64,000 nt of DNA from Pseudomonadota bacterium (GTDB lineage: Bacteria > Bdellovibrionota > UBA1018), in the NCBI GenBank assembly GCA_027485695.1, contig JAIXQO010000008.1:1-64000 (forward strand). Direction: 5' to 3'. The position numbers were made by a program, and so were the translations under genes. The notes below the pieces were generated by a model that was not told the origin of the DNA, did not search any database, and saw only the letters and a list, made by a program, of their open reading frames with translations. Shown in pieces: positions 45,122 to 54,540 of this stretch (its first letter is position 1; each line of letters begins with the position of its first letter).

Positions 45122-47410
45122 CTACGCGCTGATGTTGAACGTGCCGTAACCCCCGGCGCTCATGTCGTCGCCGCTGGAGCGCCGAAGCCTGATCCGCACC
45201 TGCTGCACAGTCGCTGCCGTGACAGTCACCGTACGAGTGAAGCCCCAATTTGCAGAGTTCTCGTAGAGTTCGAGGCTTTCCGCATCATAGAACCGGAATG
45301 CAACCCTGCTTTCTGATGCACCGAACGCCACCCAAGCAGAGCCGTTCCAGCGCTCGATTTGCATTTCGAACGTGGTCGTGCCCTCACTATCAAGGCTGTA
45401 CGAGAGGTTCACAGTCGCGGTCAGTGTGGTCGTCACCGCCGTGACTTGCAACACTTCCGAAATCGTCATGTACGTGGTCTGGCCAAACCCAATCGAGGTA
45501 AACCCCGAAGTCTGCGACGCTGTAGCGGGACTACCACCACCGCCGCCAGTGTTATTCGGCGCAGCGAACGCTTTACTCAGCACGGTGCGGTAGGTTACGC
45601 TTTGCGTGCCAAAGGTCCCGATAATGTCAATCTCGGCGGTGTTGGTATCGAACGCCGTCAGGTTCAACGTTCCGACCCCAGACGCTACAGACATAGACCG
45701 AAGCGTAGTCGAGGCTGCAAACCCGTTCACGTTCCCGCTGACAATTCGATACTGCCACGTCACCCCTGTCGTGCGAACACCTGCCAGCGTGTTGAAGCGG
45801 TAGTCTAGCGCGCGAGGCAGCTGGTTCGACGGGTCTAGCACGCCTGCCGACGTGTAGTTGAACACGTGGCTCGGAGTACCAGACACAAAAGCAGTAACGT
45901 CCGCACCTGCTTGGATCGTGGTGTCCGTAGCGGCAGGAGCCTGATTGGCGATAGCCGCTGCCGTTCCGAGCGCTGTAATCGCGTCGGCATCAGTAATCGG
46001 CGTAGTACCATTGCTACGGTACAGGTTCGTCCATGCCCGGCCATTAAGCAGCGAAAGATCACGCGTGGTGATATTCGCCAGCGAATTGAACGTGCCGGTG
46101 TCGGTGAGGTTGGTAACACGCGCCGTAGGGATGCTCGTGGTCGCCCACGGACTTTGGCCTGTGATCGCCGCTGCGGTGCCCAAGCTGGTGATCGCGTCTG
46201 CGTCCGTGATCGGCGTGCTGCCGTTGGCGCGGTACAGGTTCGTCCACGCGCGGTTATTCGTCAGGCTCAGATCGCGGTTGGTGATGTTCGCAAGCGAGTT
46301 GAACGCCCCGCCGTCGGACAAGTTACTCACCCGCGCTGTCGGGATAGAGGTCGTGGCCCACGGGCTTTGGCCCGTGATAGCTGCCGCCGTGTTCTGAAGC
46401 GTCACGTCTGCGCCGTCGAGTGCATTCGGCCCCGGCGTGTAAGGCGGGTGGATCGTCTGACCCGCAGTAGCCGACGCGATCATTGGATCGACTATCGAGA
46501 AGGTATACGTGCCTGCACCAGCAGTGCCCCACGCAATCTGGAAATAGCAGCTAACAGCGGTAGCTGGCACATCCACAAAGGCAGTCTGACGCACGCTGGC
46601 GGAAGGATTGCCCGGCCCTTGAAAAAGCGTGGGCGCTGCCGGGGTACCCAGCGCTGCGTCTAGGAAGATCAGCTGCACTAACCAGAACGACAACGCAGGC
46701 CCCAGCGCCTCAATACCTAGGCTGATCGAAAGGCGCTCACCCCCCGTGACGCGGATTGGCGTGGAAATAGGGCTGTTCAGAAAGGCCGTCTGCGCGCCAC
46801 TCGCGGTTGTGTTCGCACGGATAAACGTACGCCCACTCACCTGCACGGGCCTTAGCGCAGTGGTGACCGTCATAGCTGTAGAGAACGACCAGCCTTGACC
46901 ACCCTCCATCCGTGAAAACGGTACGCGGTTCGCGTCCCCCGAGGGCACAAAGCTGTTGAGCACGTCGGCTGCGCCCGCAGTCGCGCCCGGCCCTTGCCCA
47001 GAGATTGCCGCTGCCGTACCTTCTGCCGTACGGATTTCGGCCTGTGTGAGTACGGTAGCGCCGTCTGCGCGGAACAAGTTCGCGCCTGCAATCGCACCCC
47101 GGGTTGCCCCCGCCTCGATGCCTGCCAGCTTCGTCGTGGTCGCAGGACGGAACTTGCCGCGCGTCATGCGCGCTGCGACGCTAGTGATCTGCCCTACCGG
47201 GTTCACGTCCACATCGACGATGCGGAACGCCGAGACCTCGAACGAGTACTCCACGTCCGCAGCAACACCTGACAGCCGCACATAACGACGGTTGGCGGCG
47301 ACAATCTCCTGCGCCTCCTGCGCGGGAAGCGTGCCTGCGCGGTAACCTGTGTCGATCAGGTGTTCCGGGCGCAGTCGGCCACTAGGCTGGAGGCGAAACA
47401 GGCGGCTCAC
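45122..47410 (-). CDS. Tail fibre with tandem 71-residue repeats
   Basis: 762 residues. Two near-identical 71-residue units (ITGQSPWATTSIPTARV ... DLSL ... WTNLYRANGSTPITDADAIT) are coded between about 45960 and 46390; acaggtt occurs 213 bp apart at 46021 and 46234. Shorter TAAAISGQ-type motifs flank them. The C-terminal part is beta-rich and probably binds the host. ATGA overlap with the gene upstream. Confidence 0.7.
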   Translation of the reverse strand: MSRLFRLQPSGRLRPEHLIDTGYRAGTLPAQEAQEIVAANRRYVRLSGVAADVEYSFEVSAFRIVDVDVNPVGQITSVAARMTRGKFRPATTTKLAGIEAGATRGAIAGANLFRADGATVLTQAEIRTAEGTAAAISGQGPGATAGAADVLNSFVPSGDANRVPFSRMEGGQGWSFSTAMTVTTALRPVQVSGRTFIRANTTASGAQTAFLNSPISTPIRVTGGERLSISLGIEALGPALSFWLVQLIFLDAALGTPAAPTLFQGPGNPSASVRQTAFVDVPATAVSCYFQIAWGTAGAGTYTFSIVDPMIASATAGQTIHPPYTPGPNALDGADVTLQNTAAAITGQSPWATTSIPTARVSNLSDGGAFNSLANITNRDLSLTNNRAWTNLYRANGSTPITDADAITSLGTAAAITGQSPWATTSIPTARVTNLTDTGTFNSLANITTRDLSLLNGRAWTNLYRSNGTTPITDADAITALGTAAAIANQAPAATDTTIQAGADVTAFVSGTPSHVFNYTSAGVLDPSNQLPRALDYRFNTLAGVRTTGVTWQYRIVSGNVNGFAASTTLRSMSVASGVGTLNLTAFDTNTAEIDIIGTFGTQSVTYRTVLSKAFAAPNNTGGGGGSPATASQTSGFTSIGFGQTTYMTISEVLQVTAVTTTLTATVNLSYSLDSEGTTTFEMQIERWNGSAWVAFGASESRVAFRFYDAESLELYENSANWGFTRTVTVTAATVQQVRIRLRRSSGDDMSAGGYGTFNISA

Positions 47411-48198
47411 AGGGACGCGATTTCAATCTGCACCGAGGGAATACCCGTCGCCGTGCTGTCCGGGGTGGCAATGAGCATGAGCGCTGCGGTATCGTTGACG
47501 ATGGGCAGGCCCGTCTCCAGCATGGATTGCGCGTCGCCGTCATTGACCGAACGCACACGGCCTTCCGCGAGGTAGCGCAGGATCATCAGCGTGACGGCAC
47601 CGCCCGTGGCACCAGCCAGCTGGATGCTCTGGATGCTCTGGATGCCGTCGTCGCCTGCCTGAAGGGGCAGCTGCAACATGCGCCCCAGCGTGGCCGCTGC
47701 GATGAAGCTGGCGGTGGCAACGCGCCCGGTCGTGCCGCTCTGGTTGGTATACGTGACCGTGAGCGTCAACGTGCCGACCAGCGCCGTGTGCACCGCCGCC
47801 CAGAGTTGCAGACCCTTGAAGTCGCCGCCGGGGAGCCGCGAACTGTAGCTGGGCGTGGTGACTGTCACTGTGCCTGCGTTCCAGTCGTACTGGCCACCCC
47901 ACCACACGCGGTCATAGAGGGTCAGCCGCCCGGCCACGGTGGACGAGAACGTGAACCGCGACACGTACCCCACCGCCCCGACCGCGAACGGGTTGATCAC
48001 CGGGTAGCCCACGTCGGTATCGACGGGCACGTTGCCGTTATTGCCGCCACCGGGGACGACCGGCCCTGCACCGGGAGAACCGGCGAGGTCGAAAATGTTG
48101 AACGGCGTCGCCGCCGTGGACGTGCGCGAAGCGGTCTTGGTGATCTGGATGACTTGCTTCGGTGCAGCGATGTAATCGTCAAGCGACGCGATGGTCAT
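47407..48198 (-). CDS. Tail-associated hypothetical protein
   Basis: 263 residues from MTIASLDDYIAAPKQ. Beta-rich, Gly/Thr-rich (PVVPGGGNNGNVPVDTD). Lies between J and the fibre, so it is likely a tip or fibre accessory. Ribosome site TAGGAGG. Confidence 0.65.
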   Translation of the reverse strand: MTIASLDDYIAAPKQVIQITKTASRTSTAATPFNIFDLAGSPGAGPVVPGGGNNGNVPVDTDVGYPVINPFAVGAVGYVSRFTFSSTVAGRLTLYDRVWWGGQYDWNAGTVTVTTPSYSSRLPGGDFKGLQLWAAVHTALVGTLTLTVTYTNQSGTTGRVATASFIAAATLGRMLQLPLQAGDDGIQSIQSIQLAGATGGAVTLMILRYLAEGRVRSVNDGDAQSMLETGLPIVNDTAALMLIATPDSTATGIPSVQIEIASL

Positions 48199-48216
48199 GA
48201 GTACCTCCTACAGGCA

Positions 48217-51200
48217 TTAGGCAAAAAACATGGAGCCGCCGAGCGCCATACCCGTACGACCCTGCCCGGCTTGGCCCTGTCGGTACGTAACACGGAAGCC
48301 GTCGATGGTGTTCTCGTCACCAGCCCACCCCCACTGAAACACGATATCAACGGTGCCATCCGAGTTGAATAGCGCACCAACGTCCTTTTGATAAGTGGTC
48401 GTCGGCGAAACAATCAACGTGCCGATCCGCTTCCGACGCGACGCCATAAGAGCGGCGGTCGTCGTCAGGGTCGCACTGGCCGTGCTGTCGAGCACTGCAA
48501 GGCTGCGGTTCAACACATCGCCAGTGGCCAAATCGACGTTGTTGCGGGTCGCCAGCACGCCCTGCCCGGTGATCGCAGCGGCTGTGTGCTGCACGGTCAC
48601 GTCGGAGGTCAGCACCCACGCAGAACCGTTCCAGCGGAACATACGCCCCACGTCGGTGGCGAAGTACTGCTGGCCCACATAGGACCCGGTAGCGGGCAGG
48701 CCAGCGAGGGTTCCGGTCGGCACCGTGGCTGCGTTGTTCACGAAGATGCCCGCCGTGCCGATCCCATTCAGGACGCCGTTGCCGTCAATCGTGATCAGCG
48801 AGTTCGACGATGCACTCGTGGTGAAGCTGGACTGCCCGCTGACGGACAGGCCGGTCTCGCCGAAGCCGTCATAGTGCGCCGCCCGCACGTAGTACGTCGT
48901 GCTCGGGGCCAACCCGTTGAGGGTCGGGCTTCCCTTGCCCTTGAACACACGGTTACCCGCCCCGGGCGTGAAGCCGTTGGTCGTGCTCAGCCAGATGATC
49001 GTGCCTTCGAAATCGGGATCGCTCGGAACGTCCAGATTGATCGTCACCGAACTCGCGCTGGCCGTGAAGGTCATCACCGGCACGGTCGGCGCTGGGTTGG
49101 TGAACGTCGCCACCAACTCGGTGCTGGTGTTGTCGTTCAGGTCCCGCACGCTGATGCCGACCTTGTACGTCCGCGCCAACCCGAGGTCGTTCATGTCGGC
49201 ATAAGGGATCGTGAAGCGGTTGGTCGGCGTGTAATACGTACGGAGGACAGCGTTTGCCGCCGTCATCAGCCGGACGCGGTAGTCCTTGAACACGCCGTCA
49301 TTGGTGTTCAGCTGCGCGGTGCCCAGCCCGGACGGCGCGTAGGCGCTCCACTCGACCGGCAGGTCTTGTCCGGTCCACGACGTGCCGGTGGTGCCCTGCA
49401 CATAGAGCCGCGAGCCGGTCGGCCCGCTCGTGATGTTCGTCGTCGCAAGGTTGGCTTCCGCAACCGCAGGTGCGCTGCGCACGCCGAACTGGTTGATGGC
49501 GAACACGACGATCCGCACCGTGGTCAACGGCGGGTTCACAAGACGGACAGTCTTCTCCTTGGTCTCTTCGAGCGTCTGCCAATTGCCCGTGCCGTACTGG
49601 TACTGCACCTGATATCCGCGCAGCCACGGGTCGGTGCTCTCCACCCAATCGAGTTCGAGGAACGTGCTTGCACTCGAACCGAGACCCGCCGTCCCATACG
49701 CCAACGTGATCGCCCCAACAGGCGAGACCGCCGTGGTGGACGGCAGGTCGCTGAAGCCCGTGTTGGGCAACACCAACGTGTTCTCGCACAGCGCGTACTT
49801 CGACGGGTCGTGCTCGACGGCGAAGATTTTGTACGTGTCGTCCTCTTCCGTGATGCCCATCACGCGGAAGGTGCGCGCCGCCTGCACGTCGCTCTCAATG
49901 GCCCAGATGGCGTTGACCACCGGGGGCACCGGGAACGCACTAGCGATAGTGACAGTGGCGTACGTGCCGGGTGCAGACGTGATCTGCCGGGACGCCAGCG
50001 TATTATCGCCGAGCACCATCGTGAGCGTGTACGTCCGGCCTGCGGCCAGCGTGACCGGGCGGTCGAACGTGACGGTCACCGGGCCGCTGCTGACGTACGA
50101 AACCATGCGCCCCGCCCACTCGGCGGTGGTCATCAGCGGGTCGCTGATCTTGATCAACTCCCCCGGCAGCAGGTCCATTTCGGCGAGACCGATCTTGAAC
50201 TGCACGCTGTCGGTTTCGAGGCGTTCGGTCGTGAGCGCATACAGCCCGTGGCGGTAGGCTTGGCTCTCCGAGGTGCAACCATAGGCCGTCACGTCCATCG
50301 GGTTCCAGCCGTAGCGCTCAATCCCGTCCTTGTCTTCGACCAGCGTCACGTCGGAGCCGTAGTTCAGCTTCGGGTTCACCCACGTGACACGCGCAACCGT
50401 GTGCCGGGCGGTCAGCGCCGTCCCGGTGTAGTTGAACGCGCCTTCGATCACGTTAGCGGGAGAGAACACACGCACTGGCGTGCCGGGGCTGTCCTGAAAG
50501 AACCTGATCTGCCCATTCGACCAAAGCAGCGTCGTGCGGAACATGCCCGCGATAGCCGACAGGGCCTCATACGCCTTCATCGGCGAGTTGATGATCCCGT
50601 TGAACACGAAGCGCGGCTCAACGCCGCACCACCGCACCGCAGTCGTACCAACAGTGGTGACGATCTGGGTCTGCATGAAGAAGCGCCCAGCGTACGTGCC
50701 CGCCGTCACGTAGGTCGCCGACCCGGCAAACGCGCCTGCGATATTCATGTCCGATGCGCGGGTCATCGCGCTGGCTGCACCGTTCCAGACGTAGATGCCG
50801 TTCTGCGCTGGGGCCGCCTGCCCCATCAGCAGCACGCGGTCACCAGAGGCCATCGTGACGCCGTCGAGCGTCGCACCCGGAGCACCAAGCGCCACGTTAG
50901 TCGCCAAGGCCACGCGGCAGTTTGCGCGGCGAACTTCGGTTCGTGGCACCCAGAACGCAGCATTGGTCTTGCCGTCGAACACGAGTTCGTCACAGTACTT
51001 GGCGATCTGGTAGAGCGACCACTTATCGACCCGCAGGTCGGAGATAACGTCCCCGAGGCCGTAGTTCTTGTTCGTCACCAAATCGTAGAGCACCCACGCC
51101 GGGTTGTTCGTGAACCCGGTCGTGAACGTACCATTCCAGACGCCCGAGTACACCCGCGCCGCAGGATCGTAGTTCGACGGGATTTTGAGGATCAGCCCGT

Positions 51201-51984
51201 CAACCAGATAGCTGCGCGCCGGGATTTGGTTACCGAACTGCTCGGCTTCCACCAGCACGCCCACGAGCGCCGTGTTCGGGTAACTCAGCTTGTTCTCTTT
51301 CAGCGCGCCGTAGCTGACCCACGCGGTGACCGACCGGGTGGTCGTCGCGGCATCGTCTGCGCTGACACGGTGCACCCGGATATCCCACGGGCCGGTGCCG
51401 GACAGCGCGATCTTGTAGCTGCGCTGGTACGGGCTGGTGCACTTGCCGACGACAGTTTCGGTGACCTTGGTCACGTACTGGCTGACCGGGTTATCCGCAT
51501 CCGACTTGATGGCGATCACATAGGACACGCTATGCCCATTCATGTCGCCGGTCTTCGTGTCGGTGGTGAACAGCGCCTCAATCTGCATGATCACGCGCAC
51601 AGCGCTGACGTTCGTGTCGCTGATGCGGCGGATCACCGCGTTGCTGATCGGATTACCGAGGTTCTTCACTTCGGTGTTCACCGCCGTCACCGACGCGGTT
51701 GCTTCGAACCCGGGAATGAAGTCCTGCGACGGGGTGCCGGTGCGCTCTTCGATCTGCACACCCTTGAAGTTATCGGTGCCGTCCGCGTTCTGCAACGGGG
51801 TGTCGTTGAAGTACACGCCCTTGCGGCCCCCCTTGAGACCCACAATCGGACCCTCGCCGAGCACGTCGAGAATACGCGCATACGCGTACGACTTGAGGTT
51901 GTTCGGGGCTTCCTTGGGCGACGACCCACCACCGCCCTTGCCGCCGCCACCTTCACCAAACAGGATGCGTGCGGGATCGGTCAC
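48217..51984 (-). CDS. J: Lambda J-like central tail tip / host-specificity protein
   Basis: 1255 residues. Gly-rich N-terminus (GEGGGGKGGGGSS), then J-type core (YAYARILDVLGEGPIVGL, VYFNDTPLQNADG) through a baseplate-hub region to fibronectin-like repeats and a C-terminal TAAAITGQG motif. About residues 356-453 are an inserted domain (TLDGVTMASGDRVLLMG, NGIYVWNGAAS) common in tail fibres. It contacts the host receptor and helps initiate DNA ejection. Confidence 0.85.
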   Translation of the reverse strand: MTDPARILFGEGGGGKGGGGSSPKEAPNNLKSYAYARILDVLGEGPIVGLKGGRKGVYFNDTPLQNADGTDNFKGVQIEERTGTPSQDFIPGFEATASVTAVNTEVKNLGNPISNAVIRRISDTNVSAVRVIMQIEALFTTDTKTGDMNGHSVSYVIAIKSDADNPVSQYVTKVTETVVGKCTSPYQRSYKIALSGTGPWDIRVHRVSADDAATTTRSVTAWVSYGALKENKLSYPNTALVGVLVEAEQFGNQIPARSYLVDGLILKIPSNYDPAARVYSGVWNGTFTTGFTNNPAWVLYDLVTNKNYGLGDVISDLRVDKWSLYQIAKYCDELVFDGKTNAAFWVPRTEVRRANCRVALATNVALGAPGATLDGVTMASGDRVLLMGQAAPAQNGIYVWNGAASAMTRASDMNIAGAFAGSATYVTAGTYAGRFFMQTQIVTTVGTTAVRWCGVEPRFVFNGIINSPMKAYEALSAIAGMFRTTLLWSNGQIRFFQDSPGTPVRVFSPANVIEGAFNYTGTALTARHTVARVTWVNPKLNYGSDVTLVEDKDGIERYGWNPMDVTAYGCTSESQAYRHGLYALTTERLETDSVQFKIGLAEMDLLPGELIKISDPLMTTAEWAGRMVSYVSSGPVTVTFDRPVTLAAGRTYTLTMVLGDNTLASRQITSAPGTYATVTIASAFPVPPVVNAIWAIESDVQAARTFRVMGITEEDDTYKIFAVEHDPSKYALCENTLVLPNTGFSDLPSTTAVSPVGAITLAYGTAGLGSSASTFLELDWVESTDPWLRGYQVQYQYGTGNWQTLEETKEKTVRLVNPPLTTVRIVVFAINQFGVRSAPAVAEANLATTNITSGPTGSRLYVQGTTGTSWTGQDLPVEWSAYAPSGLGTAQLNTNDGVFKDYRVRLMTAANAVLRTYYTPTNRFTIPYADMNDLGLARTYKVGISVRDLNDNTSTELVATFTNPAPTVPVMTFTASASSVTINLDVPSDPDFEGTIIWLSTTNGFTPGAGNRVFKGKGSPTLNGLAPSTTYYVRAAHYDGFGETGLSVSGQSSFTTSASSNSLITIDGNGVLNGIGTAGIFVNNAATVPTGTLAGLPATGSYVGQQYFATDVGRMFRWNGSAWVLTSDVTVQHTAAAITGQGVLATRNNVDLATGDVLNRSLAVLDSTASATLTTTAALMASRRKRIGTLIVSPTTTYQKDVGALFNSDGTVDIVFQWGWAGDENTIDGFRVTYRQGQAGQGRTGMALGGSMFFA

Positions 51985-52724
51985 GGCAGCGCACTCCGCA
52001 CGATCCCGTAGACTTCGGTCAGCCAGATGCTGTCGGAACTGTAGTCGAGCACACCCGCACCGCCGCCGACGCCCGGATAGCTGGGGAACAACTCGCTGTA
52101 GGGCGGCACGCCCGTATAGGCCGTACCCCCGGCCACGTAGTTGTCGTTCGAGATATCCGAGGACGCGACAACCGAGCCGACACGCATGGTGCCATAGATC
52201 AGCGGCACGACGTTGCCCTGCTCGGACACGTTCTGCGCGCCGTTGAACAGGAAGCTGTCGTTCTTGTCGGTCTCGGTCGCCGTCTTGCCCTTGGGCGATG
52301 GGGCGAGCAGCATGGAAAGGCCCCCGAGCGCAATCATCACGCCGAACGCCGCCACGGTGCCAAAGCTGATACCGAGAAACGCGGTCCCGGCGAGACTGGT
52401 GCCCCCGGTAGCGACAGCCAAAGCGACAATGCCCAGCCCAGCGATCAGCTTGCCGATGCCCTTGCCGCGAGCACCATGGAGACGCGGGTACACGTGCAAC
52501 TCTGCACCGTTCATGGTCATGTCCAGCATGTCTTCTTCGACAGCGAACGGCACGTCATTGTACACCTTCGAGAGGCGGAAGCTGTCGCTGGCAATGGCCT
52601 GCATGAACTCGGGGTGCTGACACGCGAGCGCGCGGAACAGTTCACGGGGGGACGCCGCCGCAAGCGTGTGGCGGTTACCGAAGCGTTCCCCGAGGTCGCC
52701 GTGCAGCACCAGCGTATTGATCAT
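51981..52724 (-). CDS. I: Tail assembly protein I homologue
   Basis: 247 residues. N-terminal ubiquitin-like fold (NTLVLHGDLGERFGNRHTL), then Ala/Gly/Leu-rich hydrophobic region (IAGLGIVALAVATGG) and a Tyr/Gly-rich tail. Lies between K and J as in lambda. Assembly factor for the tail tip. Confidence 0.75.
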   Translation of the reverse strand: MINTLVLHGDLGERFGNRHTLAAASPRELFRALACQHPEFMQAIASDSFRLSKVYNDVPFAVEEDMLDMTMNGAELHVYPRLHGARGKGIGKLIAGLGIVALAVATGGTSLAGTAFLGISFGTVAAFGVMIALGGLSMLLAPSPKGKTATETDKNDSFLFNGAQNVSEQGNVVPLIYGTMRVGSVVASSDISNDNYVAGGTAYTGVPPYSELFPSYPGVGGGAGVLDYSSDSIWLTEVYGIVRSALP

Positions 52725-53464
52725 GCGTTGCCCCCTTCAGGTCCGACGTACCGCACCCACCGGCTTGCCCGATGAAACCACGGCCCGAGCAGTTCTTTGC
52801 GCGACAGCCGGTCCGGCAGATGGTGCAGGATCAGGTCGTCGCCGATATACACTCCCGCGTGGCTTTCGGCCACCGCCTTCGTGAGACGATAGAAGAACAC
52901 GTCGCCAACTTGCAAGTCGCCCATTGCAACTACTTGCAATTCACGGAACCCCTGCATCTTGAAGCTGTCCTTGTACAGGTCAGCGCCTTCCTGCCACCAC
53001 CAGTCGTCATCGCGGGGCACGTTGGGTATCTTGATCTGGCGTTCCTGCCAGTACCACGCCCGAATGACCTCACCGCAGTCGAGCACGCCATGCTGGAACT
53101 CGCGGCCCTCCAGCGGGTCGTCGAGCCGGTGATCCCCGAACTCTCGGTAGTGCCACTGCCCGTTGGCATACGCGAGCAGCACGAACGGCAGCTGGGTTGC
53201 GATCTGGGCCTGCATGTCCTTGGCGCTGGGGGTCGCCGGGCCGTCCGGGTGGCTGTGGACGATGGCTTGCGTGCGGTGCTTTTCCGAGACCAGCAACCGG
53301 TGCTCGTCCTCAGCGCTGAAGGCGAACTCCTTCTCCGGGTTCTCCGCCACGTTCTCGAAGCGCACGTATTCGCCGTCGATCACAGCCCCACAGCACTCGT
53401 GCGGGTACTCGTCCTGCGCGTGCTGGATGATCGCGAACTTCAAGTGCTCGAACAACATAGGCAT
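52721..53464 (-). CDS. K: Tail tip protein K homologue (JAMM + NlpC/P60)
   Basis: 247 residues. N-terminal JAMM metallopeptidase: E23 in HECCG and VHSHPDGPATPSAKD (H70, H72, D83). C-terminal NlpC/P60: C130 in LDCGEVIRAW and H202 in ESHAGVYIGD. In lambda K this pair cuts the cell wall or processes the tip during entry. TGATG overlap with L sets the start. A TTGCAA-like box (52924-52939) lies in the coding region. Confidence 0.85.
   Translation of the reverse strand: MPMLFEHLKFAIIQHAQDEYPHECCGAVIDGEYVRFENVAENPEKEFAFSAEDEHRLLVSEKHRTQAIVHSHPDGPATPSAKDMQAQIATQLPFVLLAYANGQWHYREFGDHRLDDPLEGREFQHGVLDCGEVIRAWYWQERQIKIPNVPRDDDWWWQEGADLYKDSFKMQGFRELQVVAMGDLQVGDVFFYRLTKAVAESHAGVYIGDDLILHHLPDRLSRKELLGPWFHRASRWVRYVGPEGGNA
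52924..52939 (-). promoter_or_regulatory. TTGCAA-CTAC-TTGCAA box inside a coding region
   Basis: Exact hexamers in the K homologue gene; in-gene copy far from any promoter. Confidence 0.35.
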
Positions 53465-54174
53465 CAGCTGATCCTCACCTTGGACATGCCCGGAAACGCG
53501 CCGATGGGCAGCACGCCAGTGTCCCCGAACCGCAGCTTGCACCCCGGAAGGTCCTTCGAGCAGTCATCGAGCGCGGCGGTGGTCGCGGTGCCGTTGCGGT
53601 CAAAATAGTTCGTGCCGACGTAAGGGCAGGCGCGGGTCTGCGGGTACGTGAAGCTGGACCCGTTCCAGCGGCGGTAGCGCCACACGCAGGTGTCCCGCAT
53701 GCAGACGCGGGGCGGGATCGTGCGGTTGCTCACGTCGGCGAGAACCCGTAGCGAGAACTGTGCCATGATGTTGTTCAGGTTCAGCTTCTGCTCGATCACG
53801 AAGATATCCGTCGAAAGGATCGCGTTCGCGTCGGCAGTAGGACGCCCGTCCAGAAACGCGTCCAGTGTCTCGATGCGGGTTACCTCGGCCCCCACAAGGT
53901 CCTTGTGCTGGTACACCAGACTGCTGGCGAACTTGTCGGTGTTCGGCAGGGTCAGGCGTGGCTCGGGGTTCTCACCTGCGCGGCGTTCGACGTTGGTCAC
54001 TTCGATGCCCAGCTTCGTGTACACCTGCCCACCGAAGCTGATTTCACTGCCGTCCCCAAAATAGGGCGTGCCGTAATAGATCGCCGCGACGCCGATGGGG
54101 TTCAGGTCGAGCGCATACAGCGGGATTTTCGCACCCGGGGTCAGCGACTGTTGGAGTTCGGTGAGCGCGCTCAT
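53464..54174 (-). CDS. L: Minor tail protein L homologue with Fe-S Cys
   Basis: 236 residues. Matches lambda gpL: N-terminal beta domain, C-terminal Cys set C163, C183, C205 and C212 (CPYVG, DDCSKDLPGC), where gpL carries a [4Fe-4S] cluster; C158 is extra. KLRFGDTGVLPIGAFPG is the conserved end. Part of the tail tip. Confidence 0.85.
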   Translation of the reverse strand: MSALTELQQSLTPGAKIPLYALDLNPIGVAAIYYGTPYFGDGSEISFGGQVYTKLGIEVTNVERRAGENPEPRLTLPNTDKFASSLVYQHKDLVGAEVTRIETLDAFLDGRPTADANAILSTDIFVIEQKLNLNNIMAQFSLRVLADVSNRTIPPRVCMRDTCVWRYRRWNGSSFTYPQTRACPYVGTNYFDRNGTATTAALDDCSKDLPGCKLRFGDTGVLPIGAFPGMSKVRIS

Positions 54175-54177
54175 GCC

Positions 54178-54540
54178 TTATGCCTCGAAAACTTGCTCGA
54201 TGGTCGCATCGATATCGTACGCGTTCGCGTCCTTCTTCTCGCGCTTGTAGCGGGTGAACACGTACTTGCGCTGCGTGTTACCCGACGACAACCACGGTGC
54301 GGTCCACAGGAACGCCTGATCGCCCCCACGCGCCGTGATGAAGGCCCAGATGGACGTGTACTCGGCCTGCGTGAGGTTCTCCCACTTCAGCGTCATCTTC
54401 TCCGGGTCGTTATTGATCCCGTCCTTGACCCGCGCGATGTACCCGTCACCGAACTTCAGCATTCGTATTTTCGGATCGTGGTCGTCCGTCAGCGAGAAGA
54501 TCGGGTTCACGACAGGCGTGAATGTCGGCTCACCAGCCAT
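54178..54540 (-). CDS. M: Minor tail protein M homologue
   Basis: 120 residues. FGDGYIARVKDGINND, LKWENLTQAEYTSI and the aromatic FLWTAPW fit lambda gpM/COG4718. It would join the tape measure end to the tip. TGATG overlap with the tape measure gene. Confidence 0.8.
   Translation of the reverse strand: MAGEPTFTPVVNPIFSLTDDHDPKIRMLKFGDGYIARVKDGINNDPEKMTLKWENLTQAEYTSIWAFITARGGDQAFLWTAPWLSSGNTQRKYVFTRYKREKKDANAYDIDATIEQVFEA

Noticed and set aside
48388..52011. A 1207-codon open frame on the plus strand opposite J, and a 722-codon one opposite the tape measure (55644-57812)
   Set aside because: They are antisense shadows caused by the high GC at third codon positions of the real genes. Their translations are Arg/His/Val-rich and without domains.
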